Notes: generated by a model not told the origin, from the sequence alone. Numbered from the stretch's first letter, positions 29,799-39,094 are shown. The stretch: 64,000 bases of DNA from Syntrophomonadaceae bacterium (GCA_012729835.1 JAAYCK010000098.1:23179-87178); one strand, 5' to 3'. A program made the numbers and translations.

Positions 29799-30557
29799 AT
29801 GGACAAGAAGAGATCTTTTCCCCTGATACTGCTGACCATTTTATTCATTTTTTCTTTATCAGTATTCTATCCGCGTACCGTATGGTCTTATCCGGGAGCT
29901 ATCTATGACCATCCTGTTAAAGACAAGGTGGTGGCCATTACCTTCGATGACGGGCCTATGCCGGTTTATACCACTCAAATACTGGATATCCTTGATCACT
30001 ACCAAGCCAAGGCTACCTTTTTTATGATCGGGGAAAGGATGAAGGAATATCCGGGTATAGTAAAAGAGGTTAGTGAACATGGGCATGTGATAGCCAATCA
30101 TACTTTTACCCATCCGGCTAATTTGAGAACGCTGGATGATAGGCAAGTCCAATGGGAATTGAAGGCTGCTTCTGATGTATCGGAAAGCCTGACCGGTCAG
30201 CGTGTCTACCTCTTCCGTCCACCGCGCGGCATCATGGATAAGCGTTTGATGCAAACTGTTCGTGAGGCGGGCTATGAGGTGATAATGTGGAGCATCTGTG
30301 CTGACAATAAAGCCGCGCCCACTCCTGAGTTGATGGCCAAGCGAGTAAGTGATCAGATCAGACCTGGTCAGATAATTTTGTTACATGATGGAAGGGTACC
30401 GGAACGAAAAATGGATGTAGAGGCTACACGTCTGATTCTGGCCGATCTATCTGAAAAAGGATACCGCTTTGTTAGTGTTCCTGAACTCATTGATCTGGCG
30501 ACTATGCCGAAACCACCAACGGTTTCCCATAAGAGCAGATGGCCGTTCAGGTTCTAA
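29799..30557 (+). CDS. Polysaccharide deacetylase (NodB family), exported
   Basis: The 252-residue protein has a Lys-rich start and hydrophobic segment (7-24), then a NodB domain: ITFDDGP (catalytic Asp50, metal Asp51), HTFTHP (metal His101 and His105), RPPRG and LLHDG. It should de-N-acetylate a wall polysaccharide such as peptidoglycan. Size and layout resemble the sporulation-linked PdaB group, but this is only suggestive. The ATG at 29799 has AAGGTGA nine bases upstream; the upstream TTG (29775) is rejected. A HAD protein follows after 27 bases. Confidence 0.88.
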   Translation: MDKKRSFPLILLTILFIFSLSVFYPRTVWSYPGAIYDHPVKDKVVAITFDDGPMPVYTTQILDILDHYQAKATFFMIGERMKEYPGIVKEVSEHGHVIANHTFTHPANLRTLDDRQVQWELKAASDVSESLTGQRVYLFRPPRGIMDKRLMQTVREAGYEVIMWSICADNKAAPTPELMAKRVSDQIRPGQIILLHDGRVPERKMDVEATRLILADLSEKGYRFVSVPELIDLATMPKPPTVSHKSRWPFRF

Positions 30558-30584
30558 TACAAGTCATATTGGAGGTAATGCTAA

Positions 30585-31058
30585 ATGATTAAGATCTCGC
30601 TGCCAGGTAGAGATCAAACCCTGGAATTGGACAATCTGTTGCTGGATCAAAACGGGACCATCACCGAAGATGGAATCCTGGTGCCGGGAGTTGCCGAACG
30701 GATAGCTAAACTACGAGATAGTCTTGACATTTATTTACTAACCGCGGATACCTTCGGGTCAGCTGCCATGGTGGCAGAAGAGCTAGAAATCAATCTGTTC
30801 AAGGTCAGTCCGGAACAGGGCGGCCCCGATAAAAAAGATTTCCTGGTGAATCTTGCTGCAATCAGGACCGCCGCTATTGGTAATGGCTTCAACGATGTTT
30901 TGATGCTGGAGGAAGCTGCTGTTTCCATAGCAGTTATTGGAGCGGAAGGATGTGCAGTAGCAGCCTTGCGCAAGGCCGACATCGTGGTCAATAACATCAA
31001 CGATGCCTTAGATCTCTTTATCAATCCGTTAAGATTGGTGGCCACCCTTAGAGCTTAG
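30585..31058 (+). CDS. Soluble HAD protein similar to the P-type ATPase catalytic domain
   Basis: The 157-residue protein is a lone HAD domain of the kind annotated as soluble P-type ATPase. It has motif I as LLLDQNGTITEDG (nucleophile Asp21, with Asn23 in place of the usual second acid or Lys-Thr), LLTADT (motif II), a Lys in motif III and GNGFNDVLML (motif IV). The phosphatase substrate is unknown. The gene follows the deacetylase with GGAGG upstream. A hairpin terminator inside the CACAGAT repeat ends the unit. Confidence 0.75.
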   Translation: MIKISLPGRDQTLELDNLLLDQNGTITEDGILVPGVAERIAKLRDSLDIYLLTADTFGSAAMVAEELEINLFKVSPEQGGPDKKDFLVNLAAIRTAAIGNGFNDVLMLEEAAVSIAVIGAEGCAVAALRKADIVVNNINDALDLFINPLRLVATLRA

Positions 31059-31083
31059 GGGGAGGACGAATGCGGGGAACGGA

Positions 31084-31233
31084 TTAACCACAGATAGACA
31101 CAGATAAAACACAGATTTTTTCTGAAGGGTTTTGATTATAAAAGATCTTCTATTTTTTATCGATAGAAGATCTTTTTATTAGGTGAGATATTCTGAAGTG
31201 TAATCGGTGTGCATCTGTGTTAATCTGTGGCGA
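31084..31233. repeat. Paired CACAGAT repeat arms around a terminator hairpin
   Basis: Left arm 31084-31121 (AACCACAGATAGACACAGAT) and right arm 31199-31233 (ATCTGTGTTAATCTGTGG) are inverted copies of the repeat family. Between them lies a 14-base-pair hairpin. The whole could fold into one long stem. The remainder of the gap (31234-31570) contains short imperfect inverted repeats and a TATAAT at 31543-31548 that may be the -10 of the Rnf operon; no gene is seen. Confidence 0.8.
31140..31180 (+). terminator. Strong hairpin terminator after the HAD gene
   Basis: Perfect 14-base-pair stem AAAAGATCTTCTAT/ATAGAAGATCTTTT with a nine-base loop, followed by TTATT. It is flanked by inverted CACAGAT repeat arms. 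Confidence 0.85.
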
Positions 31234-31570
31234 AGATTATCCATGGGAGCCGCTCCCCAGGCTATTTTTAGAACATTCACAATGCACAACCAGTATATTA
31301 TATTCCTGAAAAGCGAGTTGATATATGTATATTGTTTGCAGTATTCTTGAGCAATTAACATATTCTTAACACAAATATGACGCATTTTTATGTTAAAATT
31401 CCTTATTAAACAGTAGTAATTAATCAGGACTGGTAGCGATAATCGAATTCTGCCAGGACAGCACTGCCCATCTCATGGCAGGATTGGCTTCAATAGACAT
31501 ACTTGATAAAAAATCAGGCACGTTTTTTGCGTGTTTAGGTTATATAATCTTGTTATGAAGGGGGGGTGTC

Positions 31571-31975
31571 ATGTCTGAACAAGTCGAAGGAGTCGTAATC
31601 GAGACCAATGGGGAGACATCCAAGATTCGGTGCAGCGTTCACAGCGATTGCGAGAACTGCGGCGTTTGTCCTGGCGCCGATGCCATGATCATTGAAGTGG
31701 ACAGCGTTGAAGGAATCAAGCCGGGCGATAGTGTTTGGGTTGAAAACAATGAATCTAATATGGCCAGGGTTGCCTTCATGATTTATATCTTTCCCTTGCT
31801 GGTGGTGGGCAGTGGTATTATACTGGGTTATTACCTGTCGCTCCGATTCATGATGTCACAGGCTTTATTAATGACCATCGGGGGACTTGTTTTTGGTGTG
31901 GCAGCAATTATGATAATTAAACGTGTGGATAAAACATTACAATCTGTGAAACCAGTTATTAAGCCCATTAAATAG
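31571..31975 (+). CDS. rseC: RseC/MucC-type membrane protein, first gene of the rnf operon
   Basis: The 134-residue protein belongs to the SoxR-reducing-system RseC family. An N-terminal segment has four cysteines (Cys21, 27, 30, 33 in CSVHSDCENCGVC) that may bind iron-sulfur or a thiol redox centre. Two membrane helices follow (about 66-88 and 92-115). In Clostridia a gene of this kind often leads the rnf operon, as here, 19 bases before rnfC. Role: probably assembly or redox control of the Rnf complex. Confidence 0.85.
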   Translation: MSEQVEGVVIETNGETSKIRCSVHSDCENCGVCPGADAMIIEVDSVEGIKPGDSVWVENNESNMARVAFMIYIFPLLVVGSGIILGYYLSLRFMMSQALLMTIGGLVFGVAAIMIIKRVDKTLQSVKPVIKPIK

Positions 31976-31994
31976 ATGCGGAGGAGAGGTTGAG

Positions 31995-33311
31995 ATGCTT
32001 GGGAAAATCAAGTGGGGCATTCATCCGGATACCCACAAATCACCAACTGAGGGCAAAGCGATCGAGAGCAACGAACTGCCAAACCGAGTGATTCTGCCCG
32101 TCCAACAGCATATTGGCGCACCCAGTGTACCAATTGTTAAAAAGGGGGATCTGGTCAAGAAGGGACAGTTGCTTGCTGAGGCCAAGGCTCCAGTTTCAAG
32201 TAATGTTCACGCAACGATTTCTGGCAAGGTGGTCGATGTTTCCGATCAACCTCATCCAGTTCTGGGTAAATGCCAGGCTATTGCCATTGAGAGTGACGGA
32301 GCAGATGAGTGGGCGGAAGGGGTCCTGATCGAACGAGACTGGCAGAAGCTTAATCCGGCAGAGATCTTGGAGATCATTAAGGAAGCTGGTATCGTGGGTT
32401 TGGGCGGTGCGACCTTCCCGACCCATATCAAACTGGCTCCGCCCAGTGGCAGTAAAGTCGATACGCTAATCATAAATGCGGCGGAATGCGAACCGTATTT
32501 GACCGCGGATCATCGGATAATGCTTGAATATACTGAGCGTGTCATCACCGGTATCCAAATTATCCAAAAGGTACTGGGGGTAAGCAACGTTATTGTAGGC
32601 ATCGAAGACAATAAGATGGATGCGGTCAAGGTGATGGCTCATGCGGCAGCCGGAACGGGAATCAAAGTGGCCGCCGTTCCTACCAGGTATCCGCAGGGTG
32701 CGGAAAAAACCTTGATAAAGACTCTACTTAAGCGGGAAGTACCGTCGGGCAAACTTCCGCTGAGTATCGGCGTGGTCGTGCAGAACGTCGGAACCGCAGT
32801 GGCGATATGCGACGCGGTGAGAAACGGCATCCCGCTTATTGAGCGGGTGGTTACTGTCAGCGGCGGCGCGATCCAGGAACCCAAAAACCTTAAGCTCAGG
32901 ATCGGAACCACCTTTGCCGAAGCAATTGCGCAGTGCGGAGGCTTGAAATCCCCTGCCAAAAAGCTTATTATGGGCGGACCGCTGATGGGAGCGGCTCAAT
33001 ATACGACAGATGTTCCGGTAATCAAAGGTGCCAGCGGCATACTGGCTTTTGCCAGGGAAGAGGTCAACGATGGACCGGAATCACCATGCATTCGCTGCGG
33101 CTCGTGTCTTGATGCCTGCCCGATGGGGCTGAACCCGAGTATGCTCAGTATTCTCGGTGAGCGGTCATTTGTGGAGGAAGCAGTGAATGAGTATCACCTC
33201 TTTGACTGCATGGAATGCGGATGCTGCACCTATGTGTGTCCGGCTAAACGCAAAATAATCCATTACATTCGCTATTCCAAAAAAATGTCAGCCCAAAAGG
33301 GAGGGAAGTAG
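31995..33311 (+). CDS. rnfC: Rnf complex subunit C
   Basis: The 438-residue peripheral subunit of the Rnf ferredoxin:NAD+ oxidoreductase probably binds NADH and FMN. It has the Nqo1-like SLBB region (GLGGATFPTHIK, NAAECEPYLTADHR) and two 4Fe-4S sets near the end (CIRCGSCLDACP and CMECGCCTYVCP). The gene order rnfC-D-G-E-A-B is the clostridial one. The full complex would couple ferredoxin oxidation to NAD reduction with ion export, or the reverse in a syntroph that needs reduced ferredoxin for hydrogen or formate. ATG with GCGGAGGAG upstream. Confidence 0.96.
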   Translation: MLGKIKWGIHPDTHKSPTEGKAIESNELPNRVILPVQQHIGAPSVPIVKKGDLVKKGQLLAEAKAPVSSNVHATISGKVVDVSDQPHPVLGKCQAIAIESDGADEWAEGVLIERDWQKLNPAEILEIIKEAGIVGLGGATFPTHIKLAPPSGSKVDTLIINAAECEPYLTADHRIMLEYTERVITGIQIIQKVLGVSNVIVGIEDNKMDAVKVMAHAAAGTGIKVAAVPTRYPQGAEKTLIKTLLKREVPSGKLPLSIGVVVQNVGTAVAICDAVRNGIPLIERVVTVSGGAIQEPKNLKLRIGTTFAEAIAQCGGLKSPAKKLIMGGPLMGAAQYTTDVPVIKGASGILAFAREEVNDGPESPCIRCGSCLDACPMGLNPSMLSILGERSFVEEAVNEYHLFDCMECGCCTYVCPAKRKIIHYIRYSKKMSAQKGGK

Positions 33312-33312
33312 A

Positions 33313-34413
33313 TTGAGCGACGATATCCAAAAAGAGGTTGCCCCGGAAGAGGCGGTACAAAAGGAAGCTGTAAAAAAAGCGGCTGCAAAAAAGGAAGCTG
33401 TACCCAAGGAAGATGCAGCTAACGAAGTTGAAACATTAGACTATATGATCGTGTCGTCATCCCCTCATCTATTTGATGATAATTCGATCAAGAAGATAAT
33501 GTGGACCGTCAACCTGACCCTGGCACCGGCTGTGATCTTTTCAATATATTATTTCGGCCTGCAAGCTTTGATAACGCTTCTGGCGGGAAGTTTATCAGCG
33601 GTGGCCTTTGAAGCGGCCAGCCAGAAGATAATGAAAAAGAAGATCACCATAGACGACGGCAGTGCATTCTTATGCGGATTGCTGCTGGCCATGTGCCTGC
33701 CTCCCGCGGTGCCGATTTTTGTGCCGATCGTGGGATCGTTTATCGCCATTGTAGTAGCTAAACACTCCATGGGGGGCCTGGGCTACAATATCTTTAACCC
33801 GGCACATATCGGCCGAGCGGCCTTGATGGTTTCCTGGCCGGTCTTAATGACCTCCTGGACCACAATAACCACGGCGGCAGATGTTACCACCAGTGCCACC
33901 CCGCTGAATATTTTGAAGCTGCAGGGTTATGAAGCGGTGGTAAACACCTTCGGTAGTCAGACCGAGCTGTATAAGGCTCTGTTTTTAGGGCTGCGCAACG
34001 GATCAATCGGCGAGACTTGCGTGGTCCTGCTGACCCTGGGCGGTCTGTTCTTGATCTATAAACGCATAATCGATTGGGTAGTACCGGTGACCATGATCGG
34101 AACCGTAGGAGTCCTCACCTGGATGTTCGGCGGTACCAATGGAATTTTGTCGGGTGATCCCCTATTTCATATGATGGCGGGCGGCCTTATTATCGGTGCC
34201 TTCTTTATGGCCACCGATATGGTCACCACTCCTATCACCAGGAAAGGCAAGGTAATCTTTGCCGCCGGTGCCGGTATCATCACCGTGCTCATCAGGCTGC
34301 TTGGAGGATATCCCGAAGGCGTATGCTATTCCATCCTGTTGATGAACTGCGTAACGCCTTTGATTGATCGCTATATTCAGCCTACTCTGTACGGAAGGGG
34401 GGAGATCGGGTAA
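33313..34413 (+). CDS. rnfD: Rnf complex subunit D, with an extra Lys/Ala/Glu-rich N-terminus
   Basis: The 366-residue integral membrane subunit carries a covalent flavin in family members. A T-S-A-T-P segment (Thr196) lies where the flavinylated Thr is expected; the usual Gly of SGAT is Ser here. DMVTTP (residues 302-307) is also conserved. The first 40 residues are unusual: repeats of KEAV/KKAAAKKEA alternating Lys, Ala and Glu before the first conserved part (YMIVSSSPHL). The start is TTG with GGGAGGG upstream, one base after the rnfC stop. The stop overlaps rnfG as TAATG. Confidence 0.95.
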   Translation: MSDDIQKEVAPEEAVQKEAVKKAAAKKEAVPKEDAANEVETLDYMIVSSSPHLFDDNSIKKIMWTVNLTLAPAVIFSIYYFGLQALITLLAGSLSAVAFEAASQKIMKKKITIDDGSAFLCGLLLAMCLPPAVPIFVPIVGSFIAIVVAKHSMGGLGYNIFNPAHIGRAALMVSWPVLMTSWTTITTAADVTTSATPLNILKLQGYEAVVNTFGSQTELYKALFLGLRNGSIGETCVVLLTLGGLFLIYKRIIDWVVPVTMIGTVGVLTWMFGGTNGILSGDPLFHMMAGGLIIGAFFMATDMVTTPITRKGKVIFAAGAGIITVLIRLLGGYPEGVCYSILLMNCVTPLIDRYIQPTLYGRGEIG

Positions 34414-34970
34414 TGTCTGCGGAACATAATGATAACAACAACAGTATATTGAAAATCGCATTGAATCTGGCCTTTGCCTGTATTCTTTCCGGAATAATCA
34501 TCGGGCTGGTATATTTCTTTACCGCCGATATAGCCAAACAAAAACAGATCGAGCTGCAAAACCTGGCTCTCCAAAGCCTGGTACAGGGAGCGGATAAATA
34601 TACACCTATTGCAGGAAAGCCGGGCTGTTATACAGCCACCAAGGCCGGTGATCTGATCGCCTACATCGTTCCGGCGGAAAGCAAGGGTTATGCTGGTGCG
34701 GTCAAGCTCCTGGTAGCGGTATCACCGGACAATAAGGTTCTCAAATACACCATAATTGAATCAAAAGAGACCCCGGGTCTGGGAGATAAAGCCGCTAAAT
34801 CACCCTTCATCGACCAGTTCCCCGGCAAGAACGCCGGAGAGCTTACGGTAGACAAGGATGGCGGGACCATCCAGGCGATCAGCGGTGCCACTATTACCTC
34901 GCGGGCAGTGACTAAGGCGGTAAAGCTTGCCGTCGAAGAAGCAGCCACTATTACGAAGGGAGGAAAATAG
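34413..34970 (+). CDS. rnfG: Rnf complex subunit G
   Basis: The 185-residue subunit has one N-terminal membrane helix (about 11-33) and an outer FMN-binding domain. The flavinylation motif SGATIT (157-162) is present, to be loaded by the ApbE-type transferase encoded downstream. ETPGLGDKA is the other family hallmark. It overlaps rnfD by one base. Confidence 0.95.
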   Translation: MSAEHNDNNNSILKIALNLAFACILSGIIIGLVYFFTADIAKQKQIELQNLALQSLVQGADKYTPIAGKPGCYTATKAGDLIAYIVPAESKGYAGAVKLLVAVSPDNKVLKYTIIESKETPGLGDKAAKSPFIDQFPGKNAGELTVDKDGGTIQAISGATITSRAVTKAVKLAVEEAATITKGGK

Positions 34971-34971
34971 G

Positions 34972-35598
34972 ATGAAAAGATATTGGGACATCTTTTCCAA
35001 GGGTCTGGTCCTGGAAAATCCAATCTTCGTATTGGCCTTGAGTCTGTGCCCGGCGCTGGCGGTCACTACTTCGGTAGTAAACGCGCTAACGATGGGACTC
35101 ACGGTTACCTTTGTCATATCCATGAATAATCTGATCGTCTCAATTTTCCGCAATTGGGTCAATCCCAAGGTAAGGGTGCCGATCTATATAACCTCCATCG
35201 CGACCATCGTAACCGTGGCCGAATTGCTCTTAAAAGCCTTCGCGCCGTTGCTCTATAAAGAGTTGGGCATATATCTTTCCCTGGTGGTGGTATTTGCCAT
35301 CATTTTAGCCCGGGCCGAGGTATTCGCCTCCAAGAACCGCCCAGTGCCTTCATTCATAGATGGCTTCGGGATGGGAGCTGGTTTTACGCTGGCTATGCTT
35401 ATAGTGGGCGTAATACGCGAATTGTTTGGGAACGGCACCATATTGGGTTACACAGTGCTGGGCAGCTGGTATCCGCCGGCTCTGATCTTTATTATGGCTC
35501 CGGGGGCCTTTATCCTGATCGGTTATCTGGTAGGCGCCTGGAATATCTGGAGCGCACGAATTGAGAAAGCCAAAGGCGAAAGAGGTGAGACGATATGA
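34972..35598 (+). CDS. rnfE: Rnf complex subunit E
   Basis: The 208-residue integral membrane subunit has about six helices. Family patterns are KGLVLENPIFVLALSLCPALAVT and ELFGNGTILG. The conserved Cys in the first helix (LSLCPALA) is one of the residues that bind the intramembrane iron centre with RnfA. The ATG at 34972 follows GGGAGG and the rnfG stop; the upstream in-frame ATG (34927) lies within rnfG and is not favoured. Its stop overlaps the rnfA ATG (ATGA). Confidence 0.95.
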   Translation: MKRYWDIFSKGLVLENPIFVLALSLCPALAVTTSVVNALTMGLTVTFVISMNNLIVSIFRNWVNPKVRVPIYITSIATIVTVAELLLKAFAPLLYKELGIYLSLVVVFAIILARAEVFASKNRPVPSFIDGFGMGAGFTLAMLIVGVIRELFGNGTILGYTVLGSWYPPALIFIMAPGAFILIGYLVGAWNIWSARIEKAKGERGETI

Positions 35599-36173
35599 GC
35601 GAATATTTACTGCTTTTCATGGGCGCAGTGGTCATAAACAACTTTGTTTTGACACGCTTCCTGGGTTTATGCATTTTCTTTGGCGTCTCCAAAAACTATG
35701 ACGCTTCAGCCGGGATGGGCATGGCAGTAACCGCGGTTATTACGATCAGTTCTGTTTTTGCCTGGTTGGCTTACAATTATATTCTTGTACCATTGAATGT
35801 TACCTTCTTGACCACGATCGTATTCGTTCTCCTGATCGCCAGTTTTGTACAGATGCTGGAGATGATAGTCAAGAAGTACACCCCGAATCTGCACAAGATG
35901 TGGGGTATTTACCTGCTGCTAATCGCCACCAACTGCGTAGTGCTTGGTGTGCCGCTATTAAATGTTGAGTCCGGCTTCAACCTGGCCAAGAGCGTAGTCA
36001 ACGCCTTTGGTTCCGGCGTCGGTTTTGCCCTGGCCATTGTGTTGATGGCCAGTTGCCGTGAGAAATTGCGACTCGCCAATGTCCCCAAATCACTGGACGG
36101 ATTGGGAGTGGCCTTTATTATTGCCGGATGTCTGGCATTATCGTTTTTGGGTTTCTCCGGAATGATCAAATAG
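35595..36173 (+). CDS. rnfA: Rnf complex subunit A
   Basis: The 192-residue integral membrane subunit pairs with RnfE with inverted topology. It begins LLLFMGAVVINNFVLTRFLGLC and carries ATNCVVLGVPL, both conserved cysteine-containing segments. It overlaps rnfE by four bases and is followed by a GAAAGGAGG site for rnfB. Confidence 0.96.
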   Translation: MSEYLLLFMGAVVINNFVLTRFLGLCIFFGVSKNYDASAGMGMAVTAVITISSVFAWLAYNYILVPLNVTFLTTIVFVLLIASFVQMLEMIVKKYTPNLHKMWGIYLLLIATNCVVLGVPLLNVESGFNLAKSVVNAFGSGVGFALAIVLMASCREKLRLANVPKSLDGLGVAFIIAGCLALSFLGFSGMIK

Positions 36174-36192
36174 AAAGGAGGACTAGGATAAC

Positions 36193-37029
36193 ATGAGTGC
36201 TATTTTAACGATTACTGTCATTATGGCCGGGGTAGGCTTATTCTTTGGTCTGGTTCTGGCCGCCGCGAATAAGAAATTTGCCGTTGAAATGAATCCATTG
36301 ATTCATATAGTAGAAGATATATTACCCAAGGGGCAGTGCGGGGCGTGTGGTTTTGCCGGATGTGCAGCCTACGCCGAGGCAGTGGTGCTGGATCCCAAGG
36401 TTGAACCCAATCTGTGTATCCCCGGTAAAAAAATAATTGCAGATGAGGTAGCTAGACTAACTGGGAAGGCGGCTGCCGAGATTGAGCCCCGTTTCGCCTT
36501 TGTCAAATGCGCAGAACCGATAACTACTGCCAAAAAGAAATATGTCTATGACGGCATTAGCGACTGTGCAGCTGCTTTTATTCTGCAGAATGGGCCCAAG
36601 GTATGCGAATATGGCTGCATTGGGTTGGGGAACTGTGTAAGAGCGTGTGTATTCGATGCCATGGTAATGAATGATCAGGGACTGCCAGTGGTAAACAAGG
36701 ATAATTGTACCGGCTGCGGCGCCTGTGCTACCGCCTGCCCGAAGGGCGTTATAGCGATGATCAATCCGGATGCCCCGGTGGCCATATATTGTAACTCCAA
36801 CGAGAAAGGTGCCCAGGTACGAAAAAACTGCAAGATTGCCTGCATTGGCTGCGGGATCTGCGCTAAGCAGTGCCCTTATGACGCTATCAAGATGGTAAAT
36901 AACCTGGCGGTGGTAGATTCTAGCATCTGCCTGGAGAAATGTACGGAAATAGTCTGTTTAGCCAAATGTCCTACCAATGCGATCAAGACCTATAAGGTCC
37001 CTCCGCTGGAGATGACTCAGGCGGTCTGA
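36193..37029 (+). CDS. rnfB: Rnf complex subunit B (iron-sulfur subunit)
   Basis: The 278-residue subunit takes electrons from ferredoxin. It has an N-terminal membrane helix (about 4-26), the CGACGFAGCAAYAEAV four-Cys domain ending at Cys in NLCIPG, and several 4Fe-4S motifs (CIGLGNCVRAC, CTGCGACATACP, CIGCGICAKQCP and a final Cys-rich segment). Length is within the clostridial range. It ends the core rnf genes; the ApbE lipoprotein gene follows after 58 bases. Confidence 0.96.
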   Translation: MSAILTITVIMAGVGLFFGLVLAAANKKFAVEMNPLIHIVEDILPKGQCGACGFAGCAAYAEAVVLDPKVEPNLCIPGKKIIADEVARLTGKAAAEIEPRFAFVKCAEPITTAKKKYVYDGISDCAAAFILQNGPKVCEYGCIGLGNCVRACVFDAMVMNDQGLPVVNKDNCTGCGACATACPKGVIAMINPDAPVAIYCNSNEKGAQVRKNCKIACIGCGICAKQCPYDAIKMVNNLAVVDSSICLEKCTEIVCLAKCPTNAIKTYKVPPLEMTQAV

Positions 37030-37087
37030 TCGTAATAAATAGTAATACACCATAACAGGAGAGACTAATATAAAGGTTGGATACGAA

Positions 37088-38125
37088 ATGAAAAAAGCAT
37101 TCTACGTATTGTTGATCTTAATTATATTAGTCTCTTTCGCTGGCTGTGGTTTGAGAAAATCCCAACCAGTGCAGGTGCAGGAATTTGCGCTGGGAACTAT
37201 GATTAATCAGCAGGTGTACGGAGCTAATGCGCAGAAGGCGGCTGATGAAGTTTCCGCCAGAATAAAAACGCTGGATGCCTTGTGGACTATCAACCAGCCC
37301 GGCGGAGATATCAATAAGCTTAACCGCCATGCTGGCCAGGGCTATATCAAATTGCAGCCGGAAACCATTGATATCTTGACCAGGGCCCGACGGATTTCGG
37401 ATTTGAGCGGCGGGACTGCATTCGATATAACGGTAGCTCCGCTGGTTAAAGCCTGGGGTATCGGGACCGATCATGCCAGGATACCATCAGATGAAGCTAT
37501 AAAACGGCTAGTTGGGCTGGTGGATTACCGTGATGTTCAGGTCGATCAAGCAAGCGGTTCGGCCAGTCTGGCCAGGGCCGGTCAAATGGTGGATCTGGGC
37601 GGTATCGCCAAGGGATATATCGGAGACCTGGTCAGGGATATATACAAGAAAAACGGGGTTACTTCAGCCTTTGCCAATCTGGGTGGTAATGTTGTCGTAT
37701 TGGGCAGCAAACCTGACGGGAACCCCTGGAAGGTTGGCATCCAAAATCCCCGCAGTCAAAACGGCCAAATCGTCGGGGTAGTCGATGTTATCGATAAAGC
37801 GGTGGTTACCTCCGGCGACTATCAACGCTATTTTATCAAAAACGGCAAGCGCTATTGTCATATACTGAACCCGAAAACGGGTTATCCTCCCGACAGCGGC
37901 TTAATGAGCGTGACCATTATCGCCGCATCTTCTACTGATGCCGATGGAATGTCCAAAGCCTATGTATTAGGTCTTGACCAGGGAATCGAACTGATCCGCC
38001 ATTATGGCAAGGCCGAAGCCATTTTTATCACCAACGATAAGAAGATATACGTAACGCCAGGGCTAAACGGGAAATTTCACCTGGAGGATGCATCTAATGA
38101 ATACACCTATGTTCAAATCAGGTGA
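37088..38125 (+). CDS. apbE: FAD:protein FMN transferase ApbE, lipoprotein
   Basis: The 345-residue enzyme attaches FMN covalently to Thr in flavoproteins such as RnfD and RnfG. A lipoprotein signal ends in VSFAGC (Cys20), so it works on the outer face of the membrane. Hallmarks include LGTMI, GGDINKLN, VDLGGIAKGYIGD, GGNVVVLGSKPDG, and the His-Asn pattern CHILNPKTGYPPD. It lies directly after rnfB, as expected for a maturation factor. The following NusG-II gene overlaps it. Confidence 0.94.
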   Translation: MKKAFYVLLILIILVSFAGCGLRKSQPVQVQEFALGTMINQQVYGANAQKAADEVSARIKTLDALWTINQPGGDINKLNRHAGQGYIKLQPETIDILTRARRISDLSGGTAFDITVAPLVKAWGIGTDHARIPSDEAIKRLVGLVDYRDVQVDQASGSASLARAGQMVDLGGIAKGYIGDLVRDIYKKNGVTSAFANLGGNVVVLGSKPDGNPWKVGIQNPRSQNGQIVGVVDVIDKAVVTSGDYQRYFIKNGKRYCHILNPKTGYPPDSGLMSVTIIAASSTDADGMSKAYVLGLDQGIELIRHYGKAEAIFITNDKKIYVTPGLNGKFHLEDASNEYTYVQIR

Positions 38126-38486
38126 TAAAATATTGATACTTGCTTTGGCGGTAATAGCCGCTGCCTTTATGATCTGGAATGCAATGGAAGCCGACACCAC
38201 TAAGAACCTTACCGCTGTCATTACCCAGGACAGTAAGCTGGTCGAAAAAATCGACCTAAGAAGTATTGATAAGCCGTTGTATATTAATTTGCACGAAGAG
38301 GGCATTCATCAGACTATCCTGGCGGAAAAGGGCAGGATTAGATTCTTGAAATCTGATTGTCCCAATAAAACTTGTGTTAAAACCGGCTGGCTGACCCGGT
38401 CAGGAACCAGAGCAGTTTGTCTTCCTTCCCGGGTAAGCATCACCATGGTCGGTGACAACAAGCAGGTTGACGTTCTGACCTACTGA
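38097..38486 (+). CDS. NusG domain II-containing membrane-anchored protein
   Basis: The 129-residue protein has a single membrane helix (about 9-27) then an outer NusG-II-like beta domain with the diagnostic FLKSDCPNKTCVKTGW and AVCLPSRVSI; three conserved cysteines are present. The ATG at 38097 is nine bases from GGAGG; the ATG at 38088 touches that site and is rejected. It overlaps apbE by 29 bases. Proteins of this kind occur in flavin-linked extracellular electron transfer loci of Firmicutes, but the exact role is unknown. Confidence 0.85.
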   Translation: MNTPMFKSGDKILILALAVIAAAFMIWNAMEADTTKNLTAVITQDSKLVEKIDLRSIDKPLYINLHEEGIHQTILAEKGRIRFLKSDCPNKTCVKTGWLTRSGTRAVCLPSRVSITMVGDNKQVDVLTY

Positions 38487-38566
38487 GGGGATTGCCAGCG
38501 CTGATGGTCCAGTTTGTGGCATACTATAGATTCCTGAACCGGGGCATTGTCAAAAGGATAAGAGTT

Positions 38567-39082
38567 ATGAATAAGAAAAAAGATGCCATTATCATAATCT
38601 TGATTTGTAATGCGATATTGATCTCATTACTGGAGCTGATCATCCCCGTTCCCATTCCTGTTCCCGGGGTCAAACTGGGATTGGCGAGTATTATCACCAT
38701 AATAGCAATAGCCTTTTTAGATTTTAAAGATGTCATGACTATCGTTATACTGAGATGTCTGGTAGTAGCGATCCTGAGCAAAGGTATCACGGTCCTGCCC
38801 TTCAGCCTGACCGGGGGGGTGTTGAGTGCTACGGCCATGTGGCTGCTTTATCGAAAGCTGGCGCGATGGTTCAGCATCAAGGGCATCAGCGTGGTAGGTG
38901 CCATAGTCCACAATACTGCCCAATTGGGAGTGGCCTCATTGATATTGGGTGAGTCGGTCATTTTTTATTATATTCCAATACTTCTGATATCTGCGGTGGT
39001 AACCGGGTTAATAACCGGTACTATCGGTGAATTGACCATAGGTGAAATACAAAAAAGAGGCATTTTCAAGGAAATCATCTAG
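38567..39082 (+). CDS. Gx transporter family (heptaprenyl diphosphate synthase component I-like) membrane protein
   Basis: The 171-residue protein has about five membrane segments. Signatures are LELIIPVPIPVPGVKLGLA and GGVLSATAMWLLY, as in the family named after heptaprenyl diphosphate synthase component I, which looks like an ECF-type substrate-binding S component. The ATG at 38567 follows AAGGAT. A TTG at 38492 would add 25 residues but seems unlikely. It sits between the NusG-II gene and an EcfT-like gene, suggesting a small membrane transport unit for a quinone, isoprenoid or flavin precursor (inference). Confidence 0.82.
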   Translation: MNKKKDAIIIILICNAILISLLELIIPVPIPVPGVKLGLASIITIIAIAFLDFKDVMTIVILRCLVVAILSKGITVLPFSLTGGVLSATAMWLLYRKLARWFSIKGISVVGAIVHNTAQLGVASLILGESVIFYYIPILLISAVVTGLITGTIGELTIGEIQKRGIFKEII

Positions 39083-39094
39083 ACATTCCGGGAT

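Noticed and set aside
31234..31570. FMN riboswitch before the rnf operon
   Set aside because: The flavin theme suggested it, but the conserved FMN aptamer core is not present; only weak inverted repeats are seen.
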